Part shown: positions 23,657-35,031 of the stretch, piece by piece
Layout of the letters: every line of letters starts with the position of its first letter
Numbering within the stretch: position 1 is the stretch's first letter
Position numbers and translations under genes: made by a program
From: Margaritispora aquatica
Lineage: Eukaryota > Ascomycota > Leotiomycetes > Helotiales > Discinellaceae
NCBI GenBank assembly: GCA_007644065.1
Contig: VJWN01000015.1
Span: 666,658 to 730,657 of the forward strand
Direction: 5' to 3'
Length of the DNA stretch: 64,000 bases
The notes under the pieces: model-generated
What the model was told of the DNA's origin: nothing
Databases searched by the model: none
Seen by the model: only the letters and a program-made list of their open reading frames with translations

Positions 23657-26600
23657 ATGGGGGCTCTAAGTTGGCCTTGGGGTCTCACTACGACTTTACT
23701 AGCTTCTATATATCTTCATACACTATGCGCAAGTGCAAGCCCTTCTGTTAATGTGGAATTAAAGACGTCGTTCTCTTCGGCGCCATACCTCTTGGAATTA
23801 TTGTAACCAACCCCATTCATTGAAGCTGGACCTGGTCTGACACATTGCAGAGAAACTGCCGCAGACGAGAATGCTACGTCATATTTTCCCCTTCTAGATC
23901 GAATAGCAGAAGGCTATTTCTCGAAAAGCTCTACCGATGAGCAGGTATATCAAAAGTTCATAGAAGTCCTTAAAGAAGATGGCCATATGTCGGATTCAGA
24001 GACACTTTCCTCATTCCAGTTTGCATTGTCTATGCGATCGTCTGCTCCTCGGATCGAAGCACATTATCAATATTACTATACCGCTGCTGAGCCATCCTTG
24101 AAAGCCAAGCAAGATTCGTCGTGTCCTGTGTGGGTTCTCTTTGATGGAAAGCAATTCTGCTCCCCCGTCTTAGATGGAGCGCATGGAGTTGTGACTGGTG
24201 ACATGTAAGTAGTCTATCTCCCAAAATAATGTAAATCTAATGTTTCTATAAGGCAATTGCAAGTGCTCCAGTTTGATCGTATCCTTGGCAATTCTACAGC
24301 CCCAGCGTCGATTTTGTATGCAGATATCACTTCGTCAAACTTTGGGAAGTTCCATAAAACCCTAGCCAAAACGGCCAGAGAAGGAAAGACATCATATCGC
24401 ATCCGTCACCGGAAATCATCAACAGCAGAATCGAAACCACTTATTATTCCTGGCTATGGTGTTGAGTTGGCTCTCAAGAGAACTGATTACATAGTCATTG
24501 ATGATCGTGAGGATGCCAGCGAAGCTGTGAGCGTACCGACGAAGAAAGAAGAGGTGAAATTTGAGGACGAAGAAGTTGCCGACCTCAAGCCTCTTTCAAC
24601 ATCTGAACTTTTTTCTCTTGGTATTAAGGCATCGAGTTTTATCATGCAAGGAGACCATCCTCTCGATACACTTGTGAAGCTGTCGCAGGACTTTCCAAAA
24701 TATTCAAGTGCCATTGCATCGCACAATGCGACTAAAGAATTTGTAGATGAGCATGAGTACAATCGGGCACAGCTTGTTCCTGCAGGAATGAACTTGATGT
24801 GGATGAATGGGATGCAGTTGATTGATCGACAAATTGAGGCACTTGACTTGCTTGACCTTCTCCGAAAGGAAAGAAAACTTATCAATGGCGTTCGTGAACT
24901 TGGGTTGAAAGCATATGAAGCGATCAAGTTATTGTCGCATAGTGCAGTAGCTAAGACTAAAGCTGATGGTGATGTCCAAAGATATGACTGGAGAGATGAT
25001 ATCGAAGGTGGAAACGTGATTATCTGGATGAACGATATTGAGAAGGACAAGCGATATGAGGGTTGGCCTTCCGCTCTGGCAGCTGTAAGTCCAGGTCTTT
25101 CATTATACGGCAGTTTCTAACCATCTAGTTCCTTCAACGCAGTTATCCTGGCCAGCTTCCACAAGTCAGGAGAGATTTGAGCAACCTAGTCATACCAGTC
25201 GATTTCACTAATGCCGAAGACGTAGTCCTTGTGGCAGAAACCCTGACTAGCTTTGTCAAAAGAAGGCTCGCTATCCGCATTGGTCTTGTTCCTATCACAA
25301 ATTCTCAAAATACGATTGACCAGGCCAGAGTTGTTTATTATCTCATCGATACATATGGCTTGCAAGCAGCATTGGCCTACCTTGAAACTTCGTATAACGA
25401 GAGAAGACTTTTTGCTCCAAGTGAATCAAGTTTCGTCATCACTACCAATGACCGGAAACTTCGGGTGGACAAAATTGAAAGGTCATTTGAAGAAATTCTA
25501 GAATCTGAAGACTATCAGAACGTCGTTCAAGCGTCAAAGAAATGGATGCAACGGTTGTCTGCCGAAAGCAAAACACCACCGATTTTTGCGAATGGAGTTG
25601 CCATTCCGCGTGATGAGAATTGGCTGCAAACGATGAGCCAGCAGGTGTCCTCTGATCTACAAGTGGTGCAGCAGGCAATCTTCCAAGACAAATTTGAGCA
25701 CGACTCCTGGCTTCCAACATATTTTCTGTCTCAAGCTGCTACGCGACGCAACTCCCTCATCGTGCCTGAAAGCGAGAAGAGTCTTAAGATATTCGACGTC
25801 AACAAATTGCTAGGTAATGACCTCGACACGTTTGAAAAATTTCCACGTGTCCTCGCTGATCCCTCTGCGGCGAAAATCGAGTGGGCTCATGCAATCCTGG
25901 TGGCAGATCTAGACTCCGAGGCAGGGGCTGAGCTTCTTGCAACTGCTATGGTTTATCGTGAAGCAAATCCTGCGCTGGAATTAACCATCATCCACAATCC
26001 AGAAGTAAATCGAATTACTCCTTCGTTGAGTGTCGATATGTTTGCTCATTTGCAAAAGTCATCTTACCAGGGCTTTCAAAGCATTGACGAATTGACATCC
26101 ATCATTAGTGCCGAAAAGGCAACTCTGTCTACAGAAATGCAAGCCGAAGCGAGGACGTACTGGCAAACAGCCAGTAAGTTCGTTGAGAAATTGACGTTAA
26201 GTCCGGGTCAGAATGCTATTGTGCTAAATGGCCGTCTTGTTGGGCCAATTCCTGAAGACACGAATTTTGGCATAGATGACTTCCAGAGTCTCGTGTCTTA
26301 TGAGATGCTAAGTCGTATTTCCCCAGTATTTGCTGCTCTAGAGGATCTTGACTTGCTCGAGAAGGTTCGGAGTCCCTTTGACGTTGCCAAAATATCTTCG
26401 ATTGTGGCCATCTCAACAATATCTGACACCCCAGACGGCATCTTCGAACAAGCTTCCACTCTCAGAATGAGCCAGTTCGATGTCTGGAATGCTACACACA
26501 CTGCCATCGACATTGGAGATGCAAAGACTGCTAGCGTACATTTCACAGTGCTATTAGATCCTGCAAGTCAGCAGGGACAGAAATGGGTTCCAATGCTCAA

Positions 26601-28254
26601 AATTCTCTCGGAACTTGATGGTGTCTACGTAAGAATCTTCCTCAACCCCAAAGAGCGCCTCCAAGAACTTCCAGTCAAGCGCTTCTACCGATACGTTTTG
26701 GCTTCTAAGCCAACGTTCGATGAGGAAGGTGCTGTTAAATCTCTTAGTGCTTCCTTCAGAGGTCTACCACAGGAGGCTCTCTTGAACCTTGGTATGGATA
26801 TACCTCCAGCATGGCTTGTTGCACCCAAGGTGTCAACGTACGATCCGGATAATATCAAACTCAGTTCTGTAAAGGGTGATGTTGATGCACTCTATGAGCT
26901 AGAACACATCCTGATTGAAGGTCATTCACGCGAGATTCCCAGCGGCTCGGCACCCCGAGGTGCACAACTTGTTCTGGGTACCGAACGTAATCCTCATTTG
27001 GCTGACACTCTTATCATGGCCAATCTTGGCTACTTTCAATTTAAGGCTAACCCTGGGTTTTACAAAATCAACCTTCAGCAAGGCCGAAGCACCGAGATAT
27101 TTAAAATTGAAAGTGTTGGTGCACAAGGATGGAGTCCAGTTCCTGGAGACGAGAATACCGAGGTTGTCCTCATGAGCTTCAAGGGAACTACGCTCTACCC
27201 AAGAATATTACGACAAGAAGGTATGGCGGCCGAGGACGTACTTGAAAACAAGCAAGAGCCTGATGACTTTGTTTCACGTGGCCTCAACTTTGCCCAAGGT
27301 ATTCTCGGAAAGGGTAAAGCTGCTGTCAAGAAAGAAGAACATGCAGAGATAAATATCTTCTCCGTGGCTAGTGGCCATCTTTATGAACGCATGTTGAACA
27401 TTATGATGGTTAGTGTGATGAAGCACACGAAGCATACGGTCAAATTCTGGTTCATCGAACAATTCTTGTCGCCATCCTTTAAGGACTTTATTCCATATCT
27501 TGCTGCGGAATATGGTTTCAAGTACGAAATGGTCACATACAAATGGCCACATTGGCTTCGAGCTCAAACCGAAAAGCAGCGAGAAATATGGGGTTACAAG
27601 ATCCTGTTTCTTGATGTTCTCTTCCCTCTTTCACTCGACAAGGTCATCTTTGTCGATGCAGACCAGATTGTTCGTACGGATATGATTGAGCTTGTTAACC
27701 ACGACCTTCAGGGTGCTCCATATGGCTTTACGCCTATGTGCGACAGCAGAACCGAGATGGAAGGTTTCCGCTTCTGGAAGCAAGGCTACTGGGAGAAATT
27801 CCTGCGTGGTCTTCCGTACCACATCTCCGCTCTCTATGTCGTCGACTTACAACGCTTCCGCCAAATGGCAGCCGGAGACAGACTCCGTCAGCAATACCAT
27901 GCTCTCTCTGCCGATCCCGGCAGTCTGTCCAACCTTGACCAAGATCTGCCCAATCACATGCAATCCATGCTGCCTATTCACAGTCTGCCTCAAGAGTGGC
28001 TGTGGTGCGAGACATGGTGCAGTGACGAAGCGCTGAAGGAGGCCAAGACCATCGATTTGTGCAACAACCCATTGACGAAGGAGCCTAAGTTGGACAGAGC
28101 TCGCAGACAAGTGCCGGAGTGGACGATTTACGATGATGAGATTGCAGCAGTGGATAAAAAGCGCAGGGGTTTGGTTGGGAATGGAGAGAAGAATACGAAG
28201 AGTCGGACTTTGGAGGTGATTCCAAGCACTGCAACGAAGAAAGATGAGCTTTAG
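23657..28254 (+). CDS. UDP-glucose:glycoprotein glucosyltransferase (UGGT)
   Basis: Four exons (23657-23802, 23851-24204, 24253-25084, 25129-28254) encode 1,485 residues. An N-terminal signal peptide (residues about 8-27) is followed by the tandem thioredoxin-like folding-sensor domains (VELKTSFSSAPYLLELLE, CPVWVLFDGK, LRDLSN-type segment, the VIPVDFTNAEDV strand) and a beta-rich region. The GT24 catalytic domain spans about residues 1185-1440: NIFSVASGHLYERML, KFWFIEQFLSPSFK, the DAD metal site near 1287-1289 (VIFVDADQIVRTD), FWKQGYWEKFL, HISALYVVDL and NLDQDLPN. UGGT reglucosylates misfolded N-glycoproteins in the ER lumen, sending them back to calnexin. The C-terminus is exactly KDEL, an ER-retrieval signal. 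No defect is seen. Confidence 0.95.
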
Positions 28255-29643
28255 ATTAGATAGCGATTAGATAAACCATGTATACCAAAAGACATGGATT
28301 AATAGAGTATACATCTTTCTATTTGTGTGTTGCGACTGCCATTAGGGACTTTGATGATGAAGACGTGTGTAGTTTTAGCAGTGATGCAAGGGCACATGGA
28401 TGCAATTGCGGAAATACAGCTATCATCATAGTATATTTCGTGGATCTTGCTTCCTCATCCAACATATATCACTCCTTACTATTTTCTATTTTCGTTCGTC
28501 CTTGCTCTTGTCATTATCTAATTCCATTTGCTCTGTCAAAAACAGCAGATATGTAGGTTGGAGGCTGATTGCTCACATGCCGCCTTATCAACGTTCACCG
28601 CCGCTCTTAGCCCCTGACTCTAGGTCACTTCGCTCTCAGCGGCCTTCTGCTGTTGCTGTTTGGCACTTAGCAGCATTTATACTTACGGCAAGCCAATACT
28701 CGAGAGTTTGGCGTTTGCTAATAAGTCTTCTCAGGAGTAAATATGGTCATTTGCAATAATTGTCTGCTTGTGGTTAATGTATTTGGATGATCAATGAGCT
28801 TGTTCGTTAGGTTCGCCAAATGATTTCGCGTTGGGACAGCAAGCGATTTATTCTCTAGTAAGTGCCTTAGAAATAGTGTATACATGGACTATCCGTCTCC
28901 CGTTATGCATCACCTCGGTGTTAATAGCAATATAATATACTTAGTCTCGAGAACATGCAGTACCTTTTACGACTTTGCAATGTCTGGTTTTAATTTCTAG
29001 TGTAGCAAGCATACATAAAGCACAGCAGGACTTACGAGGTTCCGAAGCTATTTATCATGTCGAAACATTCGCAGCATAGACTAATTCGTTTACCGGAAAA
29101 CATTGATTCACTAAACAACGTCTCCATGCCAATTCAAAGGCCTTCCTCAAGAGGAGGACATACCCCTTCTAAACAAATCTTCTTTCAATTCAAAGCTCTG
29201 GTAGCTTCGGTCTTCCTTCTCTGACAATCACAGAAGCATTTCTCGGCACGAGCCGAAGCTAAACAACTCGGATTGACAACCTCAAGCAACAAATATACTT
29301 CGACACGAATCTTCTAGTAAGTGGATTATTTTCCAACTCTACGCATTGTCTTTTAGTTCTCGCAGTTCTCTATCAGCGACGCGCAAATCGACAGCCGGTT
29401 TCCCTTTTCTATCACCCTGATAACTTGACAACTCAAGGCCGCGCAACGCGAAGGTTAGCAGTTGCATGACACGCGCATAGCTACCTCGCCCTGAAGTTAT
29501 AGCTCATTGATATTACCTTGGAGACTTTAACTGGAACTCACAATCTATTTACGATTCTTGATTTCTCGGATATCTCCACCTTGTGTTTATTCTCGAGAAA
29601 TTCGAAAGTATCTTGTCGCTAACTTCTCAAATCTCAGAGCAGT
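28255..29643. other. Gene-free left margin of the accessory island; P1 leader
   Basis: No coding signal is found before 29644. A likely long 5' UTR intron of paralog P1 runs from GTAAGT at 29317 to an AG at 29637, with a CTAAC branch-point-like motif about 17 nt before the acceptor. Confidence 0.45.
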
Positions 29644-31005
29644 ATGGCTTCACCTCATAAGGAAGGTCCCGGGAACTTCAAGAGTAAAAGCAATGGAGTT
29701 ATGGAAGCCAATCAAAGCAGCAGTGTTATGGATATCGATGCAGATGAAACTCTAGCACCTAAGCTTTCGAAATTAGTTCCAGGTATGATGCTCATGGGCG
29801 ACCGTGCGTATAGTTTGAATAAAACTGACATGTTAAAAGCTGTGGTCCCTCAACCCATCTCCAATAAAACTTCTAAGTCTCCTGTAATCTTTGCAGAAGC
29901 TATTCCAAAACCCTCCAAAGTTCGCATCGGCCCCACGCTTAAGCATGTTCAGAAGAGCGTCCTAAAGGGAAATCATAGCTGGTTGAAGGATGCCGAGCCT
30001 GGAGAGGATCCAGAAGCATTCAGAGTTGCTGATGTACCCAGCTCTGTCGCTGATAATCGTTGGCACATTCCTGCCGGCAAAGGTGGCTAGGAGTTTGTTC
30101 CAGGTACCAATGTCGAGGTTGCTAAGCTCAATGAGCCTGATCCGTCAATGTTCGTCATGATCCGCCAACGCCCAGACGATGAGACGACTAAGGAGATGAG
30201 AATTTTTCCTAGCTTTGCAGAGTTTGATTGGGGAAACTCGGAGGACATCGCTGTCCTGAACAAGTACCGTGATCAAGTTATTAGTCGAACTGCAAATGTC
30301 GGCAAGGTTGGACCACCTTGGACCCACCTTGAGAGGGAAACTATGGAGGCTATCTTGAGAGACGTATTTGAGTCACGAAAATTCGATGGTACCACGATTG
30401 ATGTAGGTACTATTTTTCTGTTGACTCTATACACATATCTCTCTGTTACGAGCCGAACAGTCATTTCACCCTTGCCGATGGATTGTGAAATAATCTTCTG
30501 ATACCGCAAATAGTAGGAATATGTAGTAAAGGAACTTATTGCTCGTTTTGATGGAAAATGTCAACCAAAAGGCGCACCTCTAGCTCAGGCAACAAAAATT
30601 CACGACGGTGTTGAGTCTGGACACTATCTTAAGCCAAGAAAGGTCCAAGAGACACGCGAAAGCATTCCCGTCCGATCAGCAAAGAGCACCCAGAATGCCG
30701 CCAACACTTACGCCTCGATTGTCCAATTGGTCCGCAACCATCTTCCACCGGAAACAAAAGTTCGTCGTCTGGATGCTGGGCTCGAGCGTATCAACAATAG
30801 CGGTGAGTGGCTTGCCAAGCAGGCTAGAAAGAAACAGGTCCTCGAGAACAGAGAGGTAAATGTTAGCGAGACCGAGACCGGGGCAACCAAGACAACCAAC
30901 AAGAGGAAGCCGAAGAAGGAGAAGAAGTTGAGAAAGCGCAAGATGACTTTGAGGGAAGCCATGGACCTATCAGATAGCGGAGATGACGGAGAGAGCCACA
31001 AATAG
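29644..31005 (+). CDS. Island paralog P1: LNKW/SANT-like family protein with an in-frame TAG
   Basis: The family is not recognised. Exons read 29644-30402 and 30517-31005 (114-nt intron GTAGGT..TAGTAG). Within exon 1 a TAG at 30088-30090 interrupts an otherwise good frame. It may be a nonsense mutation, or it may be the 3' end of a 57-nt intron (30034-30090, GTACCC..GGCTAG, with a CTGAT branch-like motif) that keeps the frame. Downstream is the family block: FDWGNSEDIAVLNKYRDQVI, then GPPWTHLERETMEAILRD, and DEYVVKELIARFDGKCQPKG, matching the tryptophan/LNKW/acidic-helix/RF-G-KG order of P4 and P5. The C-terminus is strongly basic (NKRKPKKEKKLRKRK), so nuclear location is likely. A clear GTAAGT..TATAG intron follows the stop codon. 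Whether it is active or a pseudogene is undecided. Confidence 0.5.
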
Positions 31006-33410
31006 GGGAAGATCCCAGTAAGTTGACTTTGAACTTCAATTGCAATCGCATATTGAGTCACTTCTAACATTTCTATAGTCGACACTGCAATAGCTTCCAC
31101 TGATCTCCAGGATCTAGTCAATGCTTCTGTAACTTCGAACGCGATGTCTCCTACGCATCAAGCATTCCTTGACACCTTCCCTATGAGCTTAGCATGGAAG
31201 CCAAATCAGTGACCTGGCTTGCGTTTCGCGATTTGGGGGTTCTATGTCTGGAAGTTGGATACTTTATACTTGGTCGTGGTCAATCATCGCGCTTACATGG
31301 GTAACCACGAGGAGATCGGAATTGTTGATCGTTTGGACTACTATTATAGCCGACGCTTCTAACTCTTGGAGATCTTGGCAGAATTTCTTGGTAGCATTGG
31401 CAACATAGCTCCCGAGATCGAATTGGCTGTATACTGGCGGACAAGACTCTTCCGATGTGACTTTCGTGCGTTATTCCGCCTTTCTGAAAATGATCGGGTA
31501 GACCTCTTTCATGCAGAGACTTTGCGTGACATTTCAGAGTCTGGTCGCTGATGGATAATTCTCATTGATCATGCCTCTCAGGCACATCTCCAGGGTTTCC
31601 GCTAGAAAAGCGAATATGTATGACCTATTAAGGATTCGCATGTACATCCAAAGATGGTGACGAGCTAAGATGTGGGTTTGTGTCTGAAGAGCATCCTCTG
31701 CGGCTGCACAAGGTGTGCTGAAAGGTAGGTCGAGGCATATGCTCATGCAACCCATCATGGGTTACACGTCGCTGCTTCACTCTATTTTTAGTTTTGTGTA
31801 ATTCTTAGCATTTTACAGAGAGATTTCATGATTGAGGGGTGCATTTTCGAGACTGTGTACGTCTTGAGAAGTTTGCAGAAGGGGTGGCTCCATTTCATTA
31901 TCAGAAGATTGAAAAGAATCCCAAAAGACATTTGTTATAGATTGGGGGCCAGTAGATATCCTCAGATACTGTCTCAACGCTCCAAAAACTATGCTTATGG
32001 CAAAGTTGAAAAGTCGGCGAGTCAGGCCTGGCTGGTGGCTGAGGATTCTTCTCGTCCAGCAAGGGATGAGCTTCACGGAGCTATTTGCCAACGAGAGGTT
32101 GCTCAAGTCCAGCTCCGTGGCAGATACAGCATCTGCTCAAATTATGAACGCTCAAGTCAATGCAGCGAAACAAGAGAGTAATGGCAATGCTATTACGATA
32201 ATCGCTGCTCGACGACGAGTGATCTAAAGACAGTCTATCTTGATCAATGCGTTCTCAGCCGTTCTTCAGAACTAGAGTCAGGACGCAGAAAACTCTCAAA
32301 GACGGTACACAAGGTTTTGTTTTGGCATGGGCGGTTTTGCCGGCTTATGATGGGACACTCAGGGTACTTGATCCTCTTTGAGGCTTGTTGCTAACACTCC
32401 ATCGCTCAATTACAATCAAATGATTTCCTCACTCTGAATCATCTATCCTAACGTTTGAGAATAGTGAACATCTATCAGTGACTTTAGAAGACGGATGTCT
32501 TTTGTTTTGCTTTTCGCTTCCCTTCACAACTCAGCTTGGGCGTTAATGAAACTACATAGACTTGAAGTTTAGTAAACTTTCCATCGATAGCAATAATATT
32601 CTCGATTCTCTCTAGTATAATTTCGATTAGTTCCAGTACAATACTTGAAATAACGACTATCTCTTAGGATAAGTGTAAGTGCGAGACATGATACTACTCT
32701 AGTGGATGAGAAAGATTCTGACTCTGCCGAAGTGGGTAACTGATTCAGCAAAGATAGCCGTTGAAAGCAGAACACTATTTTGTTATACATAGAGAGAGAG
32801 AGAAATGCATAGCAGAATAGGATTCTTGCAGATTCGAAACTTCAAATTCCTTGCCTTTAATTTGTGAAATTGTTTGTCTCTTTGCTATACCTCGACTATC
32901 GTCTAAGATGACACATGAGTGTCACTTCCAAAATTTCCACGCTCAAGGTGCACAATACAGTCGTCTAATATGTCTCTCGAGCATGATTCAGACTGGTCAA
33001 GTCAACTAACTCCACTTGACCATGGTTCGATATATGAGAACAATGGTAAACTCGCTCTCTATGTTCTCGTGAAACTTTGCAGGTCTTGTTACTCTTTCCT
33101 TTTTAACATCAATACTTTAATATATCACGACTCTTTGGTGGATTGGCGAAAGCTAGCCATATCGTAGGTATGCACCAAAGTGCACACAGTTCTATTGATG
33201 TCAACGTTGGTTGTTTTGTGTAGAATCGTCCAATCATCGCGACCGCCCAGCCACGGCACAACACTTCGGGATGCTAAGCGAGCCGACCAGCGTGCCGACC
33301 ACGTTCCGATCCAGATAGAATATTCGCCGATTTTGGCTGCCTTTCGTAGGTTTCATTTGCGCGACTCGAGAATTTCAACAACAGACACAAGGATACTGAA
33401 TTGCTCCACA
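31006..33410. other. Gene-poor spacer in the island, with scraps of coding-like sequence
   Basis: No complete gene is supported. After a 61-nt intron-like stretch (31018-31078) a coding-like frame runs 31079-31212 (DTAIASTDLQDLVNASV, then SPTHQAFLDTFPMSLAWKPN). Other open scraps lie at 31366-31551, 31991-32227 and 33180-33446. Some may be exons of P2 or decayed family copies. Confidence 0.35.
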
Positions 33411-33977
33411 ATGGCTGAAGAGATTGTAAGGCAAAACTATAAATGCGTGAGTTGCCCAACTGATGGTTATCCATAGTCAACACGTCATTTTGCCAATGAT
33501 ATCTCCTCAGAAAGCGCACAGTTTGGAGCGATAATGACCCAATTGATCCCAAAGCCTACCAGTCTCACGGTAAGACACATTCAGAGGCACCCATCTGTTA
33601 CATATACTCTTCTGATGTCCGAGCACTGATATCTCACAGATGCCGACGATTCCAGTATGCCTGAAACAAGAAAACTTCCGAAAGGCACCTCTAGGCACAC
33701 GATTCAGTCCGAGAGCAACAACGATGTCCTCCGCTGGAACTTCATTCTCGATGAACCAAGAGAGCTACGATTCACTTTGATGGCAACAACTGGCGTTCGA
33801 TATAGTTTCTTGTACACTATTCAGCACAAGCAACTCTGGAGAGATCCGCGCTGGATCAAGGCCGTCAACTCGTGGAAATACTTGATTGTGCATAAGAAAT
33901 TCGAGGACTATAACAGGGACCCAGTCTACCGCAAAATTAAGGCAGGGGTCACCAAATCTGATACTGTTGATGGGTGA
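33411..33977 (+). CDS. Island paralog P2: truncated family member
   Basis: Best model: exons 33411-33446, 33515-33569 and 33640-33977, all in phase, about 142 residues. The first acceptor (AG at 33513-33514, four bases past a stronger-looking AG at 33509-33510) was chosen because it keeps the frame. The 5' end is uncertain, since an open frame extends back to 33180. The segment LWRDPRWIKAVNSWKYLIVH aligns with KWNDPKWIVDLNKWRAQ of P4 and VVMDWSDAKMIKDLNKWRSQ of P5. The protein stops soon after (PVYRKIKAG..), just where P4 and P5 continue into the SANT-like segment. So it is either a short family variant or a copy that has lost its C-terminal half. No family homologue outside the window is recognised. 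Confidence 0.4.
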
Positions 33978-35031
33978 TGCGAACTAGGTAACTACTATGT
34001 ACCTCGCATGCGATCATTATCATAGAATTAGCTTCACAGCATTCCTCGCATATGAACACAGGTTTCACTTGCTCTTGTTCCATTTGCTTTATTTTTCAAG
34101 ATTTTCAAATTAACTTCTCGTCTGTGAAACTATGTTCTGAATGATAAAATCTCGAAACATTGAAAGACATCTCATTGCTCAAGACGGAACGCTTTAATAG
34201 TAGAGTTGAGATTAGTAACTTAGATTCAGCAGTAATGGGGAAGTCTGAGACTTAGCTTGAGCAAACTCATGATGATATAGCAATATTTATTCGTTAATTT
34301 CGAAATATCAGTTACCACCATGCATCTAAGAAAAGCAATGTAGGTTGCCAGCGGAGAGTGATGTGAAATTTGGCCAAGAGGGTGGAGGATATTTAACCTT
34401 GGTGAAGCGCATCTATTTCATGAATGCAGGACATGAATATTTGATAGATAAACTTTAAGGTCGTCAAGGAATTTTGCGATATATATATATATACGAAGAT
34501 AAAAAGTTTAACGTATACCACAGAGTTGATGCTAAGGTCTCTACTATCAAGCCTATTGGTAACACTAAGGGAGTAGAGCCAGTTCAAAGTTGATAAAAAG
34601 AGAATAACAGCTTAACACAATGTTTTGCGAGTTGGCATATTTTGAGCTAGAGCTAGATAGAGGAGAGGTTACTTGCGATCTGATCCATCCAAACTGAGTA
34701 CACTTCTTCAATTTAGTAACACTTGAAGAAGAATCCTTAAGTTCGATAAGGAGCTGTGTTACAGAACCAAGACAAGATTTCCTAAGTTTACAAGGCTGTC
34801 ATGAAAATATCCTGTCGCCTCTAGGCACAAAAAATCATCGACGCGTTTTCGCAACTCGCTTGAATTGCCAGCCTTGTTGACCATTGAGAGAGTCGGGATA
34901 TATTGCTGGACTACCGCTTTCTCAATATCCAGCCATCGCTGAGGCCCAAGAGAGATGGCAGAATTTAACAGTCGGTTCTCTCCTAATGACTGCACTTTTA
35001 GCTGCCCCTCATTTACTGAAAAAACACTCAG
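33978..35031. other. Island spacer, no gene recognised
   Basis: AT-rich spacer between P2 and P3. A 116-codon minus-strand frame (34759-35109) and a 58-codon plus frame starting at 34955 have no recognised resemblance. The latter might be the decayed first exon of P3. Confidence 0.35.

Noticed and set aside
30708..31121. Minus-strand 137-codon frame
   Set aside because: It mirrors the basic C-terminal tail of P1 and has a low-complexity Ser/Leu/Phe composition.
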